Below are positions 7,408-16,677 of a DNA stretch of 37,675 nt, piece after piece; the stretch's first letter is position 1; every line of letters begins with the position of its first letter. The position numbers and the translations under genes were made by a program. The DNA is taken from positions 1-37,675 of the forward strand of contig CAMCRT010000017.1 in the NCBI GenBank assembly GCA_945877355.1. Reading direction: 5' to 3'. The stretch is from an uncultured Mitsuokella sp. (GTDB lineage: Bacteria; Bacillota; Negativicutes; Selenomonadales; Selenomonadaceae). The notes below the pieces were generated by a model. It did no database searches and was not told the DNA's origin. It worked only from the letters and a program-made list of their open reading frames with translations.

Positions 7408-9039
7408 TTAGCTCTGCTTTTTTAGTGCGAGGACCTCGTAGGGGCGGAGGGGGGCCTCTATGCCCTCGTAGTTGCCGAGGAATTTTGTCCAGCCCTGGCC
7501 CTGCCAGTCCGTGTGGTTTTCGGGGAGATTGATGGGCTCGCTCGTCAGGTTGCATAGGATGAGGAGGCGGGTGCCCTTGTATTCCCGCTCGTAGGCGAGG
7601 AGGCTGTCGGGGGTGGAGAGGATGTGGATGCTGCCTTCGGCGATTACTGCGTTTTCCTTTCGCAGCTGGACGAGCTTCTTGTAGAAGGCGAGGATGGAGT
7701 CCTCGTCTTTTTCCTCTGCCGCCGCGTTGATGGCCGTGTGGTTTTCATTGACGGCGATCCAGGGAGTGCCGGTGGTGAAGCCGGCGTTTTTGCCCGCCTC
7801 CCACTGCATGGGGGTGCGGCTGTTGTCCCGGGAGCGGGCGCCGAGAATCTCCAGGGTCTCCTCCTCGCTCTTGCCCTCGCCCCGCAGGATATGGTGGTAG
7901 TTGATGCTTTCCACGTCCCGGTAGTCCTCGAGGCTCTTGAAGTGGGCGTTTGTCATGCCCAGCTCCTCCCCCTGGTAGATGTAGGGGGTGCCCCGCATGA
8001 GGTGGATGGCAGCGGCGAGCATTTTGGCGGAGGCTTTCCAGTATTGGCCTTCGTCCCCCAGGCGGCTGACGATGCGGGGCTGGTCGTGGTTGCACCAGAA
8101 GAGAGCGTTCCAGCCGCCTCCCTCGGTCATGCCCTCCTGCCAATCTTTGAAAAGCTTCTTGAGGGCACGAAGGTCGGGGGGCATCAGCTGCCATTTCTGG
8201 CCGTCCTTATAGTCCACCTTGAGGTGGTGGAAGCTGAAGATCATGGAGAGCTCGTGCTCGGCGGGGTTCGAGTAGCGGATGCAGTTATCGAGCGAGGTGG
8301 AGCTCATCTCCCCCACGGTGACCATGCCGCCGATGCCGCTATCTGCCACGAGCTCCTTCAGGTATTCGTGGACTCTCGGCCCGTCGGTGTAGAAGCGGCG
8401 GCCGTCGCCCTCATTGTCGTTTTCAAAGGCGCCCTTGGAGATGAGGTTCACCACGTCGAAGCGGAAGCCAGAGACGCCCTTTTTCTTCCAGAAGCGAAGG
8501 ACATTCTTGAGCTCCTCCCGGACGGCGGGATTCTCCCAGTTGAGATCCGCCTGGGTGACGTCGAAGAGGTGGAGGTAGTATTTCTTTAGGGCCGGCACGT
8601 ATTCCCAGGCGTTGCCGCCGAATTTCGACACCCAGTTGGTGGGGGGCTCGCCTGGCTTGCCGTCCCGGAAGATGTAGTAGTCCTGGTATTTCCTGTCGCC
8701 GGCGAGGGCCTTCTGGAACCACTGGTGCTCGGTGGAGGAGTGGTTGAAGACCATGTCGAGCATGAGGCCGATGCCCCGGGCCTTTGCCTCCCGGGCGAGA
8801 TTGTCGAAGTCCGCCATGGTGCCGTAGCGGGGGTCGATGGCGGTGTAGTCGGCCACGTCGTAGCCGTTGTCCCGCTGGGGGGAGGGGTAGAAGGGGGTGA
8901 GCCAGAGGTAGCCCACACCGAGGTTCTTCAGGTAGTCGAGGCGACTTGTGACGCCGGGGAGGTCGCCCCAGCCGTCGCCGTTGGTGTCCTGAAAGGATTT
9001 CGGGTAAATCTGGTAAACGGTTTTCGCATGAAAGTCCAT
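7408..9039 (-). CDS. treC: Trehalose-6-phosphate hydrolase (GH13)
   Basis: Cytoplasmic GH13 alpha-glucosidase that splits trehalose-6-phosphate, made by the PTS permease, into glucose and glucose-6-phosphate. 543 residues, the usual size. Visible motifs: VYQIYPKSFQDTNGDGWGDL at the N-terminus (GH13 oligo-1,6-glucosidase/TreC subfamily with its calcium-type loop), DMVFNHSS (region I), GFRFDVVN with nucleophile D195 (region II), VGEMSS with acid/base E244 (region III) and CNHDQPR with D319 (region IV). The neighbouring treB and treR make TreC more likely than other GH13 glucosidases. ATG 9039 has CGGAGGATTAT upstream; the gene begins 16 bases after the treB stop, so the two form one leftward operon. 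Confidence 0.92.
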   Translation of the reverse strand: MDFHAKTVYQIYPKSFQDTNGDGWGDLPGVTSRLDYLKNLGVGYLWLTPFYPSPQRDNGYDVADYTAIDPRYGTMADFDNLAREAKARGIGLMLDMVFNHSSTEHQWFQKALAGDRKYQDYYIFRDGKPGEPPTNWVSKFGGNAWEYVPALKKYYLHLFDVTQADLNWENPAVREELKNVLRFWKKKGVSGFRFDVVNLISKGAFENDNEGDGRRFYTDGPRVHEYLKELVADSGIGGMVTVGEMSSTSLDNCIRYSNPAEHELSMIFSFHHLKVDYKDGQKWQLMPPDLRALKKLFKDWQEGMTEGGGWNALFWCNHDQPRIVSRLGDEGQYWKASAKMLAAAIHLMRGTPYIYQGEELGMTNAHFKSLEDYRDVESINYHHILRGEGKSEEETLEILGARSRDNSRTPMQWEAGKNAGFTTGTPWIAVNENHTAINAAAEEKDEDSILAFYKKLVQLRKENAVIAEGSIHILSTPDSLLAYEREYKGTRLLILCNLTSEPINLPENHTDWQGQGWTKFLGNYEGIEAPLRPYEVLALKKQS

Positions 9040-9055
9040 GATAATCCTCCGAAAC

Positions 9056-11008
9056 TTAAGCGCGGGTTGCGATGATTGTTTCTCCGGCCTTGGCGATTTG
9101 CCCGGACTGTAACGTGAAGGCGGGCAGGTCGTTGGGATTTGTCACCACGAGGATGGTGGTGTCCGGGTGGCCGGCGGCTTTTATCTTTTCGCGGGAGAAT
9201 TTCAGGAGCGGGGTGCCTGCTACGACCGCTTCGCCCTGCTGGACGAGATAGGTGAAGCCGTCGCCACCCATGGAGACGGTGTCGAGGCCCACGTGGAGGA
9301 GGATTTCCGTGCCGTCCTCGAGGGTGAGGCCCACGGCGTGGCGGGAGTCCTCCATGAGGACGGTGACCCGGCCCTTGGCAGGGGCGACGAGGGTCTCGTT
9401 CGCAGGACGGATGGCGAGGCCGTCGCCCACCATGCCGGCGGAGAAGACGCCATCGCCCACGTCAGCCAGGGGGATGATCGGACCGTCAAGGAAGGCGGTG
9501 AGCTCCTTCTGGGGCTCGGCCTTGGCGGCTTCTTTCGCTTCCTCTGCCTCGATTTCCATGGCCTCTGTGCCTGCGTCCGTGGCGACGACGGCCTTATCGA
9601 TGCCCTTGCGCTTTCCCACGATGGTGGTCAGCAGGAAGGGGCCGGCGATGGCCACCAGCATGGCGAGGGCGAAGGAGCCCATGAACTGGGGCTGGATGGA
9701 GAGGATGCCCGGAATGCCGCCCACGCCGATGGCATTGGCGGTGGTGCCCATGGAGACGCATAGGATGGCGGCGCAGGCGGAACCCGTCATGCCGCAGAGG
9801 AAGGGAAAGTAGTATTTCAGGTTGACACCGAAGATGGCGGGCTCCGTGACGCCAAGGTAGCAGGAGATGCAGGCGGGGACGTTGACCTCCTGGGCCGCCG
9901 TGTTGCCCCGCTGGAGGTAGATCATGGCGAGGACCGCAGAGCCCTGGGCGATGTTGGAGAGGGCGATCATGGGCCAGAGCATGGTACCGTGGTAGTCGGC
10001 GATGAGCTGGAGGTCGATGGCGTTCGTCATGTGGTGGAGGCCCGTGATGACGAGAGGCGCATAGATGAAGCCGAAGATGGCCGCAAAGACCGCCTGGAAG
10101 GAGCCGGTGATGCCACTAAAGACGACGGAGGAGATGAAGGAGCCGATCTTCCAGCCGATGGGGCCCAGCACGAAGTGGGCGGCGATGACGGCGAGAAGCA
10201 GCGAGCAGAAGGGCACCACGATCATGGAGACCACCTGGGGCGTGATGCGGCGGAAGAATTTCTCAAGGTAGACGAGGGTGAAGGCTGCGAGGATGGCCGG
10301 GAGCACCTGGGCCTGGTAGCCGATCATGGAAATCTTGAAGTAGCCGAAATCCCAGAAGGGAATGGCGTCCTCGGGGGTGGTGGCCACGGCGTAGGCATTC
10401 AGGAGCTGGCCGGACACGAGGGTGAGGCCCAGGACGATGCCCAGCATTTGCGTCGTGCCCATCTTCTTCGTGACGGACCAGCAGATGCCCACGGGCAGCA
10501 TGTGGAAGACGGCCTCGCCGATGAGCCAGAGGAACTTGTCCATGCCGGCCCAGAACTGGCTCGTCTCCACGAGGGTCTTCGTGCCCCCGTCGAAGAGATA
10601 GAGGGCATCGATGCAGTTGCGGAAGCCCAGGATAAGGCCGCCGACGATGATGGCGGGGATGATGGGGGCGAAGATTTCCGCGATGACGGCCACGGCCCGC
10701 TGGAGCGCATTCTGGTTTGCCTGGGCCGCGTGCTTCACGGCTTCCTTCGACACGCCCTCGATGCCGGCGACGGCGGTGAAGTCGTTGTAGAAGGTGGCCA
10801 CGTCGTTGCCGATGATGACCTGGAACTGGCCGGCCTGGGTGAAGCTGCCCTTCACCACCTTCATGGCCTCGATGGCGGGGACATCCGCCTTTTTCGGGTC
10901 GCCCAGCACGAAGCGCATGCGGGTCATGCAGTGGGTGACGGCCGCGATGTTTTCCTTGCCGCCTACGAGCTTCAGGAGCTCCTTGGCGTTCTCTGTGTAC
11001 TTGCCCAT
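9056..11008 (-). CDS. treB: PTS trehalose permease, EIIBCA
   Basis: Membrane PTS permease that imports trehalose and phosphorylates it to trehalose-6-phosphate. 650 residues in the order IIB (about 1-90, phosphorylated Cys27 in VTHCMTRMRF), IIC (about 105-470, many membrane helices, GVTEPAIFGVN signature) and a fused IIA domain (about 500-650, phosphorylated His572 in LLHVGLDTV). E. coli TreB lacks a IIA domain and borrows Crr; here the fusion makes it self-sufficient after HPr. Start ATG 11008 is chosen because GGGAGGAAAAAC precedes it and MGKYTENAKELL is the family N-terminus. Trehalose specificity rests on the treC/treR context. Confidence 0.92.
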   Translation of the reverse strand: MGKYTENAKELLKLVGGKENIAAVTHCMTRMRFVLGDPKKADVPAIEAMKVVKGSFTQAGQFQVIIGNDVATFYNDFTAVAGIEGVSKEAVKHAAQANQNALQRAVAVIAEIFAPIIPAIIVGGLILGFRNCIDALYLFDGGTKTLVETSQFWAGMDKFLWLIGEAVFHMLPVGICWSVTKKMGTTQMLGIVLGLTLVSGQLLNAYAVATTPEDAIPFWDFGYFKISMIGYQAQVLPAILAAFTLVYLEKFFRRITPQVVSMIVVPFCSLLLAVIAAHFVLGPIGWKIGSFISSVVFSGITGSFQAVFAAIFGFIYAPLVITGLHHMTNAIDLQLIADYHGTMLWPMIALSNIAQGSAVLAMIYLQRGNTAAQEVNVPACISCYLGVTEPAIFGVNLKYYFPFLCGMTGSACAAILCVSMGTTANAIGVGGIPGILSIQPQFMGSFALAMLVAIAGPFLLTTIVGKRKGIDKAVVATDAGTEAMEIEAEEAKEAAKAEPQKELTAFLDGPIIPLADVGDGVFSAGMVGDGLAIRPANETLVAPAKGRVTVLMEDSRHAVGLTLEDGTEILLHVGLDTVSMGGDGFTYLVQQGEAVVAGTPLLKFSREKIKAAGHPDTTILVVTNPNDLPAFTLQSGQIAKAGETIIATRA

Positions 11009-11045
11009 GTTTTTCCTCCCTGTTCTATGTGGACTTGATGGTTTT

Positions 11046-11074
11046 ATTATGCTATACTTGTTTAAACAAGTCAA
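11046..11074 (-). promoter_or_regulatory. treB promoter with palindromic TreR-type operator
   Basis: Minus-strand TTGACT (11069-11074), 17-base spacer, CATAAT (11046-11051). A perfect 16-bp palindrome, ACTTGTTTAAACAAGT (11056-11071), fills the spacer and overlaps the -35. A GntR-type repressor bound here would exclude RNA polymerase. The adjacent treR is the obvious candidate. Confidence 0.8.
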
Positions 11075-11125
11075 TAGGGATTTTTATTGTTTCTGATTTT
11101 TCTTTTGGAGTTTATTTTCGATTGC

Positions 11126-11154
11126 TTGTAAATTGCGCCAAATACGCGTATACT
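11126..11154 (+). promoter_or_regulatory. treR promoter
   Basis: TTGTAA (11126-11131), 17-base spacer, TATACT (11149-11154). A small palindrome ATACGCGTAT (11142-11151) overlaps the -10 and could be a second regulator site. A start near 11161 gives a short leader that already contains the GAAAGGAG ribosome site. Confidence 0.6.
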
Positions 11155-11182
11155 CTGCAATAGAGAGAAAGGAGTGAGGAGC

Positions 11183-11902
11183 ATGGCTGGGAAATTCGAG
11201 GGGATCTATGAGGCCCTGCGGGAGGATATCGAGGGGGGCGTCTACCCCTATCAGGCCTTTCTGCCCTCGGAGCATGTGCTCTGTGAAAGATTCTCCTGTG
11301 CCCGCAACACGGTGCGTCGGGCGCTCTCGGCCCTTGTGGCAAGAGGCTATGTCCAGTCCATCCACGGCAAGGGGGTGCGGGTGCTCTACCGGCCCTCGGT
11401 GCAGCGCTCCTTCTTTGTCGGTGGCATCGAGACCTTCACCGAGACGGCGGCGAGGAACCATTTTAAGGCCAGGACGCGGGTCGTCCGGTTCGAGCCGCTG
11501 GTGGCAGATGCGTCCTTGGCGGCAAAGACGGGCTTTCCCGAGGGCACGGCTCTCATGGCCATCGACCGGGTGCGGCTCCTGGACGGGGTCGCCCTCATCC
11601 TCGACAAGAATCTCTTCCGCGCCGATATCGTGACGGATCTCACGAGGGAGATCGCCGAGGCCTCCGTCTATGCCTATATCGAGGGGAAACTACAACTTCG
11701 CATCGTCACCAGCAAGCGGCGCATCACGGTGGAGCGGGCGACAAGGGAGGACCGGGAGTTCCTGGAGCTAGGCGACTACGACTGCCTCGCCGTCGTTACG
11801 AGCCAGGCCTTCATCGCCGACGGCACCCAGGTGGAGTACACCATCTCCCGCCACCACCCAGAGCGCTTCGCCTTCGAGGACACGGCAGTGCGGGGCGTGT
11901 AA
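11183..11902 (+). CDS. treR: GntR-family regulator of the trehalose operon
   Basis: A 239-residue GntR/HutC-type repressor. Residues 1-70 form the winged helix-turn-helix (LPSEHVLCERFSCARNTVRRAL, then GYVQSIHGKGVRV as the wing). Residues 90-239 form the UTRA effector domain (RVRLLDGVALILDKNLFR, ending in VEYTISRHHPERFAFED). In TreR of Bacillus the inducer is trehalose-6-phosphate; the same is likely here. ATG 11183 is preferred to the in-frame GTG 11174 because GGAGTGAGGAG lies just upstream. It is divergent from treB, and the operator palindrome lies between the two genes. Confidence 0.88.
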   Translation: MAGKFEGIYEALREDIEGGVYPYQAFLPSEHVLCERFSCARNTVRRALSALVARGYVQSIHGKGVRVLYRPSVQRSFFVGGIETFTETAARNHFKARTRVVRFEPLVADASLAAKTGFPEGTALMAIDRVRLLDGVALILDKNLFRADIVTDLTREIAEASVYAYIEGKLQLRIVTSKRRITVERATREDREFLELGDYDCLAVVTSQAFIADGTQVEYTISRHHPERFAFEDTAVRGV

Positions 11903-12047
11903 AAAGGCTTGGGAATTTCGCTGTAAGCAATTTCCTGCGACGGAGCTGGAGAAAGTCAAATGGATATGACCCGACATAGGATTGGCTGGATATTGAACTT
12001 ATTGGACAAGAACCGAGAGCTGAAGAAATGGAAACGGATGTGGTAAG

Positions 12048-13076
12048 ATGGAGAACAAAGAGAAAATGCCCACACAGGGCGAGATAATCATTTATCAGAC
12101 AGAGGATGGCAAAACAAAAATTGATGTGCGGTTTGAAAATGATACCGTATGGCTGACACAGCAGCAAATGGCAAAGCTCTTCCAGTCCTCGCGCTCCAAT
12201 ATCGTGGAGCATATTGGACATATATACGAAGAGGGGGAACTCGAGGAAAAAGCAACCTGTCGGAATTTCCGACAGGTTCGAATGGAGGGGAAACGACAAG
12301 TATCGAGGGAACTCCCGCACTATAACCTTGATATGATTATTTCTCTTGGATATCGCGTGAAATCCATTATCGCCACTCAGTTTCGCCGTTGGGCAACGGA
12401 GCGGCTGAAGGAATACATCATCAAGGGCTTCACCTTGGACGATGAGCGGTTGAAAAACAACGGTGGTGGCAATTACTGGAAGGAGCTTTTGGATCGCATC
12501 CGTGATATTCGCTCCTCGGAAAAGATGCTGTATCGTCAAGTGTTGGATTTATACGCCACCAGCCTCGACTACAACCCGAAAGCCGCCGAATCAATCCGTT
12601 TCTTTCAGATCGTGCAAAACAAGCTTCATTATGCCGCCCATGGGCATACCGCAGCCGAGGTTATATATGAACGGGCAAACGCAGAGAAACCGTTTATGGG
12701 GCTTCATACATTCAAGGGAGATTTCCCCGTACTTTCTGATGTCAAAATCGCCAAAAACTATTTGGATGAAAAGGAACTGAGAATTTTGAGTAACCTCGTT
12801 TCCGGTTATTTCGACATTGCGGAAATCTCTGCTATGGAGAAACGTCCCATGTATATGAAAGACTATGTGGAGCAGCTGGACGCGGTGCTGAAATCCAGTG
12901 GGCGTAAAATTCTGACCCATGCCGGGAAAATAAGCCATGAGGATGCTATAGCAAGAGCTACCGAGGAATATCGAAAATTTCAAGTACAGAATCTTTCCCC
13001 TGTGGAAAAAGAATATTTAAACACAATCAAAGCGATAGAAAAGACCGCCAAAAATGAAATCAGGAAGAATCCATAG
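12048..13076 (+). CDS. rhuM: RhuM-family protein (accessory, probably acquired)
   Basis: 342 residues with the N-terminal signature of the RhuM family (EIIIYQTEDGKTKIDVRFE, then VWLTQQQMAKLFQSSRSNI) and the central YNLDMIISLGYRVKSIIATQFRRWATERL block. RhuM was named for a Salmonella pathogenicity-island gene; the family is common in genomic islands and near defence genes, and its biochemical role is unsettled. The N-terminal part resembles a DNA-binding KilA-N/Bro-like module. Codon use is visibly more AT-rich than in neighbours (many AAA, GAA, ATT), which supports transfer. No strong ribosome site precedes ATG 12048; a 28-codon frame (11960-12046) stops just before it. Its stop codon abuts the citC remnant in the same frame. 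Confidence 0.85.
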   Translation: MENKEKMPTQGEIIIYQTEDGKTKIDVRFENDTVWLTQQQMAKLFQSSRSNIVEHIGHIYEEGELEEKATCRNFRQVRMEGKRQVSRELPHYNLDMIISLGYRVKSIIATQFRRWATERLKEYIIKGFTLDDERLKNNGGGNYWKELLDRIRDIRSSEKMLYRQVLDLYATSLDYNPKAAESIRFFQIVQNKLHYAAHGHTAAEVIYERANAEKPFMGLHTFKGDFPVLSDVKIAKNYLDEKELRILSNLVSGYFDIAEISAMEKRPMYMKDYVEQLDAVLKSSGRKILTHAGKISHEDAIARATEEYRKFQVQNLSPVEKEYLNTIKAIEKTAKNEIRKNP

Positions 13077-13490
13077 GATCCGGCAAATATCTCAGTCATG
13101 CCAATAGTGGAGTATGTGCTTTTTAGCGAGACGTTCTCTGGGTATTTCAGCAAAGAGGAATCCCAGGGGAAGCGGGTGGATGCTACGATGGATGTGCGGC
13201 TCTTCGGGGAGGAAATCGCGCCGCATCTCGGCATCCGGGTGCGCTTTGTCGGGGAGGAGCCGCTGGATACGGTCACGAAGCAGTACAATGAGGCGATGAA
13301 GCGCATCCTGCCGACCTATGGCATCCAGGTGGTGGAAATCCCACGGAAAATGCAGGGGGATACGCCGATAAGCGCCTCGAGTGTGCGGAGACTTTTGGAA
13401 AAGGGCGCATGGGATGAGATAGAAAAGCTTGTGCCGGAGATGACATTTGTGTATCTCAAAAACAGGGCTGATAAATCCATGACAAAATAA
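13077..13490 (+). pseudogene. citC: 3' remnant of citrate lyase ligase gene
   Basis: The reading frame directly after the rhuM stop (DPANISVMPIVEYVLF, 13077 onward) continues to 13490 and matches, from memory, the C-terminal nucleotidyltransferase half of [citrate (pro-3S)-lyase] ligase: EYVLFSETFSGYF, DATMDVRLFGEEIAPHLGI, RFVGEEP, VTKQYNEAMKRILP and ISASSVRRLLEKG. In intact CitC (about 330-350 residues) an acetyltransferase-like domain and the ATP-binding start precede this; both are missing. The first internal ATG (13098) lies inside the conserved block and has no ribosome site. I therefore call a 5'-truncated pseudogene created when the rhuM segment joined it. No other cit gene is in the window. 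A stand-alone truncated protein cannot be fully excluded. Confidence 0.75.
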
Positions 13491-13515
13491 GATTTTATAG
13501 GCAGAAGCAAACAGA

Positions 13516-13545
13516 AGCGAATCCAGCTGAATGGGTTCGCTTTTT
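13516..13545 (+). terminator. Rho-independent terminator after citC remnant
   Basis: A 9-bp stem (AGCGAATCC 13516-13524 with GGGTTCGCT 13533-13541, one T-G pair), 8-base loop and a run of T to 13545. Its position 26 bases after the remnant suggests it is the original citC terminator. Confidence 0.8.
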
Positions 13546-13592
13546 GCGGAATGGGGAAATAGGGTGGAAGAATGGGCCTTCTTATGGTATGC

Positions 13593-13606
13593 TAAACCAT
13601 GGTTTA
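13593..13606. promoter_or_regulatory. 14-bp perfect palindrome before the deacetylase gene
   Basis: TAAACCATGGTTTA is self-complementary and lies about 28 bases before the deacetylase start. No clear -35/-10 pair is seen (TATGCT at 13588-13593 is a possible -10). Possible operator; function unproven. Confidence 0.35.
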
Positions 13607-13633
13607 AGCTAGAAAGAATAGAGGGGACTCGGA

Positions 13634-14530
13634 TTGACTGGTTTCATGGATGGAAAAGTGTTTCGTGTTGGGGTGCTGGCTGTTTGCTCGCTTTTGGCGA
13701 TGGGGGCGGCGGCTTGGGAGTATCGGTTTGTGCCGGTGGAGGTGACGTCTGCTTCTGCGGAGGCGGGGGAAGCTTCGGGGCAGGAGGCTCGGTGGTATGT
13801 GCTGGCGGATGATGGGCTGGACAATCTGAGGCTTCCCGATGTGCGCACGCCGGTCTTTGATAGCCGGACGCTCTCGGAGCGGCGGCAGCTGGGGCTGCCC
13901 ACGCAGCTGCCGCCCATAGCGGAGGCCCATACGGACCATGTGGCGTACCTGACCTTTGACGATGGGCCGGACGAGAAGAACACGCCGGTCATCCTCGACA
14001 TCCTGAAGACCTACGGGGTGCCGGCGACGTTCTATGTGACGGGAAAGATGGCCCAGAAAAATCCCGAGGTGCTGCGGCGGATCTTTGCGGAGCACCACGC
14101 CATCGGCAACCACAGCTACGATCATGTGTACAAGAACCTCTATCCGAATCCGCAAAATTTCCTGGCGGAGATGGAGAAGACGGATGAAATCATCTATGGA
14201 ATCCTTGGGGTTAGGCCCTTCATCCTCCGGGCGCCGGGGGGCTCCTGGGGGATGTTCACGCCGGCCTATGGGCCCATGCTTGTCGAAAACGGCTATGTGG
14301 AGCATGACTGGAATGTGAGCTCCCAGGATGCGGCGGGAGGCAAGCGCAGCGCAGCGGAGCTGGTGGCGAATGTGGATGCCCAGACGGACCGGGTGAAGAA
14401 CGCCATCATCCTCATGCACTCGACGACGGGAAAGGATTCGACGGCGGCAGCCCTGCCTGCCATCATCGAGCTCCTGGTGCGAAAGGGCTTCACCTTCGGC
14501 GTGATGTCGCCCGCGACGCCGCACCCATAA
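13634..14530 (+). CDS. Membrane-anchored polysaccharide deacetylase (CE4/NodB)
   Basis: 298 residues from a TTG start at 13634; GAGGGG eight bases upstream fits TTG, while the in-frame ATG at 13646 would be 20 bases away. Residues 9-27 form a signal anchor or signal peptide, then a linker rich in Glu and Ala. The NodB domain (about 102-290) has all five CE4 motifs: TFDDGPD (D109 base, D110 metal), GNHSYDH (H160 and H164 metal ligands), RAPGG, DWNVSSQD and ILMHST. The enzyme would remove acetyl or similar groups from a cell-wall polymer outside the membrane, peptidoglycan N-acetylglucosamine being the usual substrate. It appears monocistronic between the citC terminator and gdhA. Confidence 0.9.
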   Translation: MTGFMDGKVFRVGVLAVCSLLAMGAAAWEYRFVPVEVTSASAEAGEASGQEARWYVLADDGLDNLRLPDVRTPVFDSRTLSERRQLGLPTQLPPIAEAHTDHVAYLTFDDGPDEKNTPVILDILKTYGVPATFYVTGKMAQKNPEVLRRIFAEHHAIGNHSYDHVYKNLYPNPQNFLAEMEKTDEIIYGILGVRPFILRAPGGSWGMFTPAYGPMLVENGYVEHDWNVSSQDAAGGKRSAAELVANVDAQTDRVKNAIILMHSTTGKDSTAAALPAIIELLVRKGFTFGVMSPATPHP

Positions 14531-14636
14531 ACGTGACGAGCGTGGGGCACACGTTGCGCACGTATGGTGAGCAATATTTTCCAAAATGTGATTCGCTCTC
14601 CTTTCTTTCCCAGCAAAATGCACTATATTATAAGAC

Positions 14637-14669
14637 AAATGTACACCATATAAGTATATGCGTACATTT
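14637..14669. promoter_or_regulatory. 33-bp nested inverted repeat in the gdhA upstream region
   Basis: Outer arms AAATGTAC (14637-14644) and GTACATTT (14662-14669) are perfect inverted repeats, and inner arms CATATA (14647-14652) and TATATG (14655-14660) flank a central AG. The site ends 32 bases before the gdhA start. It could be an operator for a dimeric regulator or a leader hairpin. The -10 of the gdhA promoter is not obvious; TATTAT/TATAAG at about 14626-14634 is a candidate. Confidence 0.5.
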
Positions 14670-14677
14670 TGATATGA

Positions 14678-16051
<1,374 letters not shown>

Positions 16052-16087
16052 TTCCACGTTTCTTTCGCGCGGTTTTTCGCGTTTTCT

Positions 16088-16122
16088 AAAAAAATCCCGA
16101 AAATCTATCGGGATTTTTTTTT
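16088..16122 (+). terminator. Rho-independent terminator after gdhA
   Basis: An AT-extended stem with core AATCCCGA (16093-16100) and TCGGGATT (16108-16115), a 7-base loop, A run on the left and nine T at 16114-16122. Separates gdhA from the ATP synthase operon. Confidence 0.9.
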
Positions 16123-16177
16123 ATGCGAAAGGTATTTTTCTCTTTATAGCGAATTAGGAAGGAGACGGGATAGAGAT

Positions 16178-16234
16178 ATGGTTTTCCCGTCGGATATTCT
16201 GATTGAGGCGCGTGGCGCCGAGGGAGGAATATGA
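16178..16234 (+). CDS. Possible 18-residue leader peptide before atpI
   Basis: ATG 16178 opens an 18-codon frame (MVFPSDILIEARGAEGGI) whose TGA overlaps the atpI start as ATGA, the classical arrangement for translational coupling. AAGGAG (16159-16164) lies about 13 bases upstream, somewhat far. The start codon sits in the loop of a 7-bp hairpin (GACGGGA 16164-16170 with TCCCGTC 16185-16191). Many atp operons have atpZ here; this peptide is far too short to be that. It may be chance. Confidence 0.3.
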   Translation: MVFPSDILIEARGAEGGI

Positions 16235-16638
16235 AAAACGCATTGCCGGGGATTTTGAGGCAGCTAGCTGTCCTCTTCTGCCTTTGCCTTGTGCTGGGGG
16301 CGGCTCTCGCGCTGAAAAGCGGGGGGCTTTCGCTCCTTGGCGCATGGGCGATGGGGCTGGGGGCGGCGGCTGTGTGCATCTGGACGATGGTCTACCGCAC
16401 GTGGCGGAGCGCGTCCCTTACGGTCGGCGCCGCAAAGGCGCAGATGCTCTGGGGGCTTATCCTGCGCCTTATCGTCGTGGGGGCGGCATTCTTCTTTGCC
16501 GCCCGCGGCGGGAAGGCGGCGCTTCTCCTTGCTGTGGGAGGCTTTTTGTCCTTTTACGCACTCGCTCTCGCGCTCTTTGTGCGGAGCGCTCTGAAAATCC
16601 CCAAGGCTGAGACGGCACCTGCCGCCTCGAAAAAGTAA
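16231..16638 (+). CDS. atpI: ATP synthase subunit I (AtpI-like)
   Basis: A 135-residue membrane protein with about four hydrophobic segments (12-28, 34-52, 72-92, 95-117) and a basic cytoplasmic tail (KIPKAETAPAASKK). Sequence similarity in this family is low; the call rests on size, topology and position as first gene of the atp operon. AtpI helps assemble the c-ring. ATG 16231 has GAGGGAGGAAT directly upstream. Thirty-nine bases separate it from atpB. Confidence 0.8.
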   Translation: MKNALPGILRQLAVLFCLCLVLGAALALKSGGLSLLGAWAMGLGAAAVCIWTMVYRTWRSASLTVGAAKAQMLWGLILRLIVVGAAFFFAARGGKAALLLAVGGFLSFYALALALFVRSALKIPKAETAPAASKK

Positions 16639-16677
16639 TCTGGAGGCAAGTGCCTCGAGAAAGGGAGGTTGAGGTTT

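Noticed and set aside
11960-12046. 28-codon frame just before rhuM
   Set aside because: No convincing ribosome site; the overlapping frame (DWLDIELIGQEPRAEEMETDVV) looks equally protein-like but has an upstream stop. At most a remnant left by the acquisition of rhuM.
13098-13490. Stand-alone nucleotide adenylyltransferase gene
   Set aside because: The frame extends upstream into the rhuM stop with citC-like residues, and there is no ribosome site at ATG 13098, so a truncated citC remnant is the better reading.
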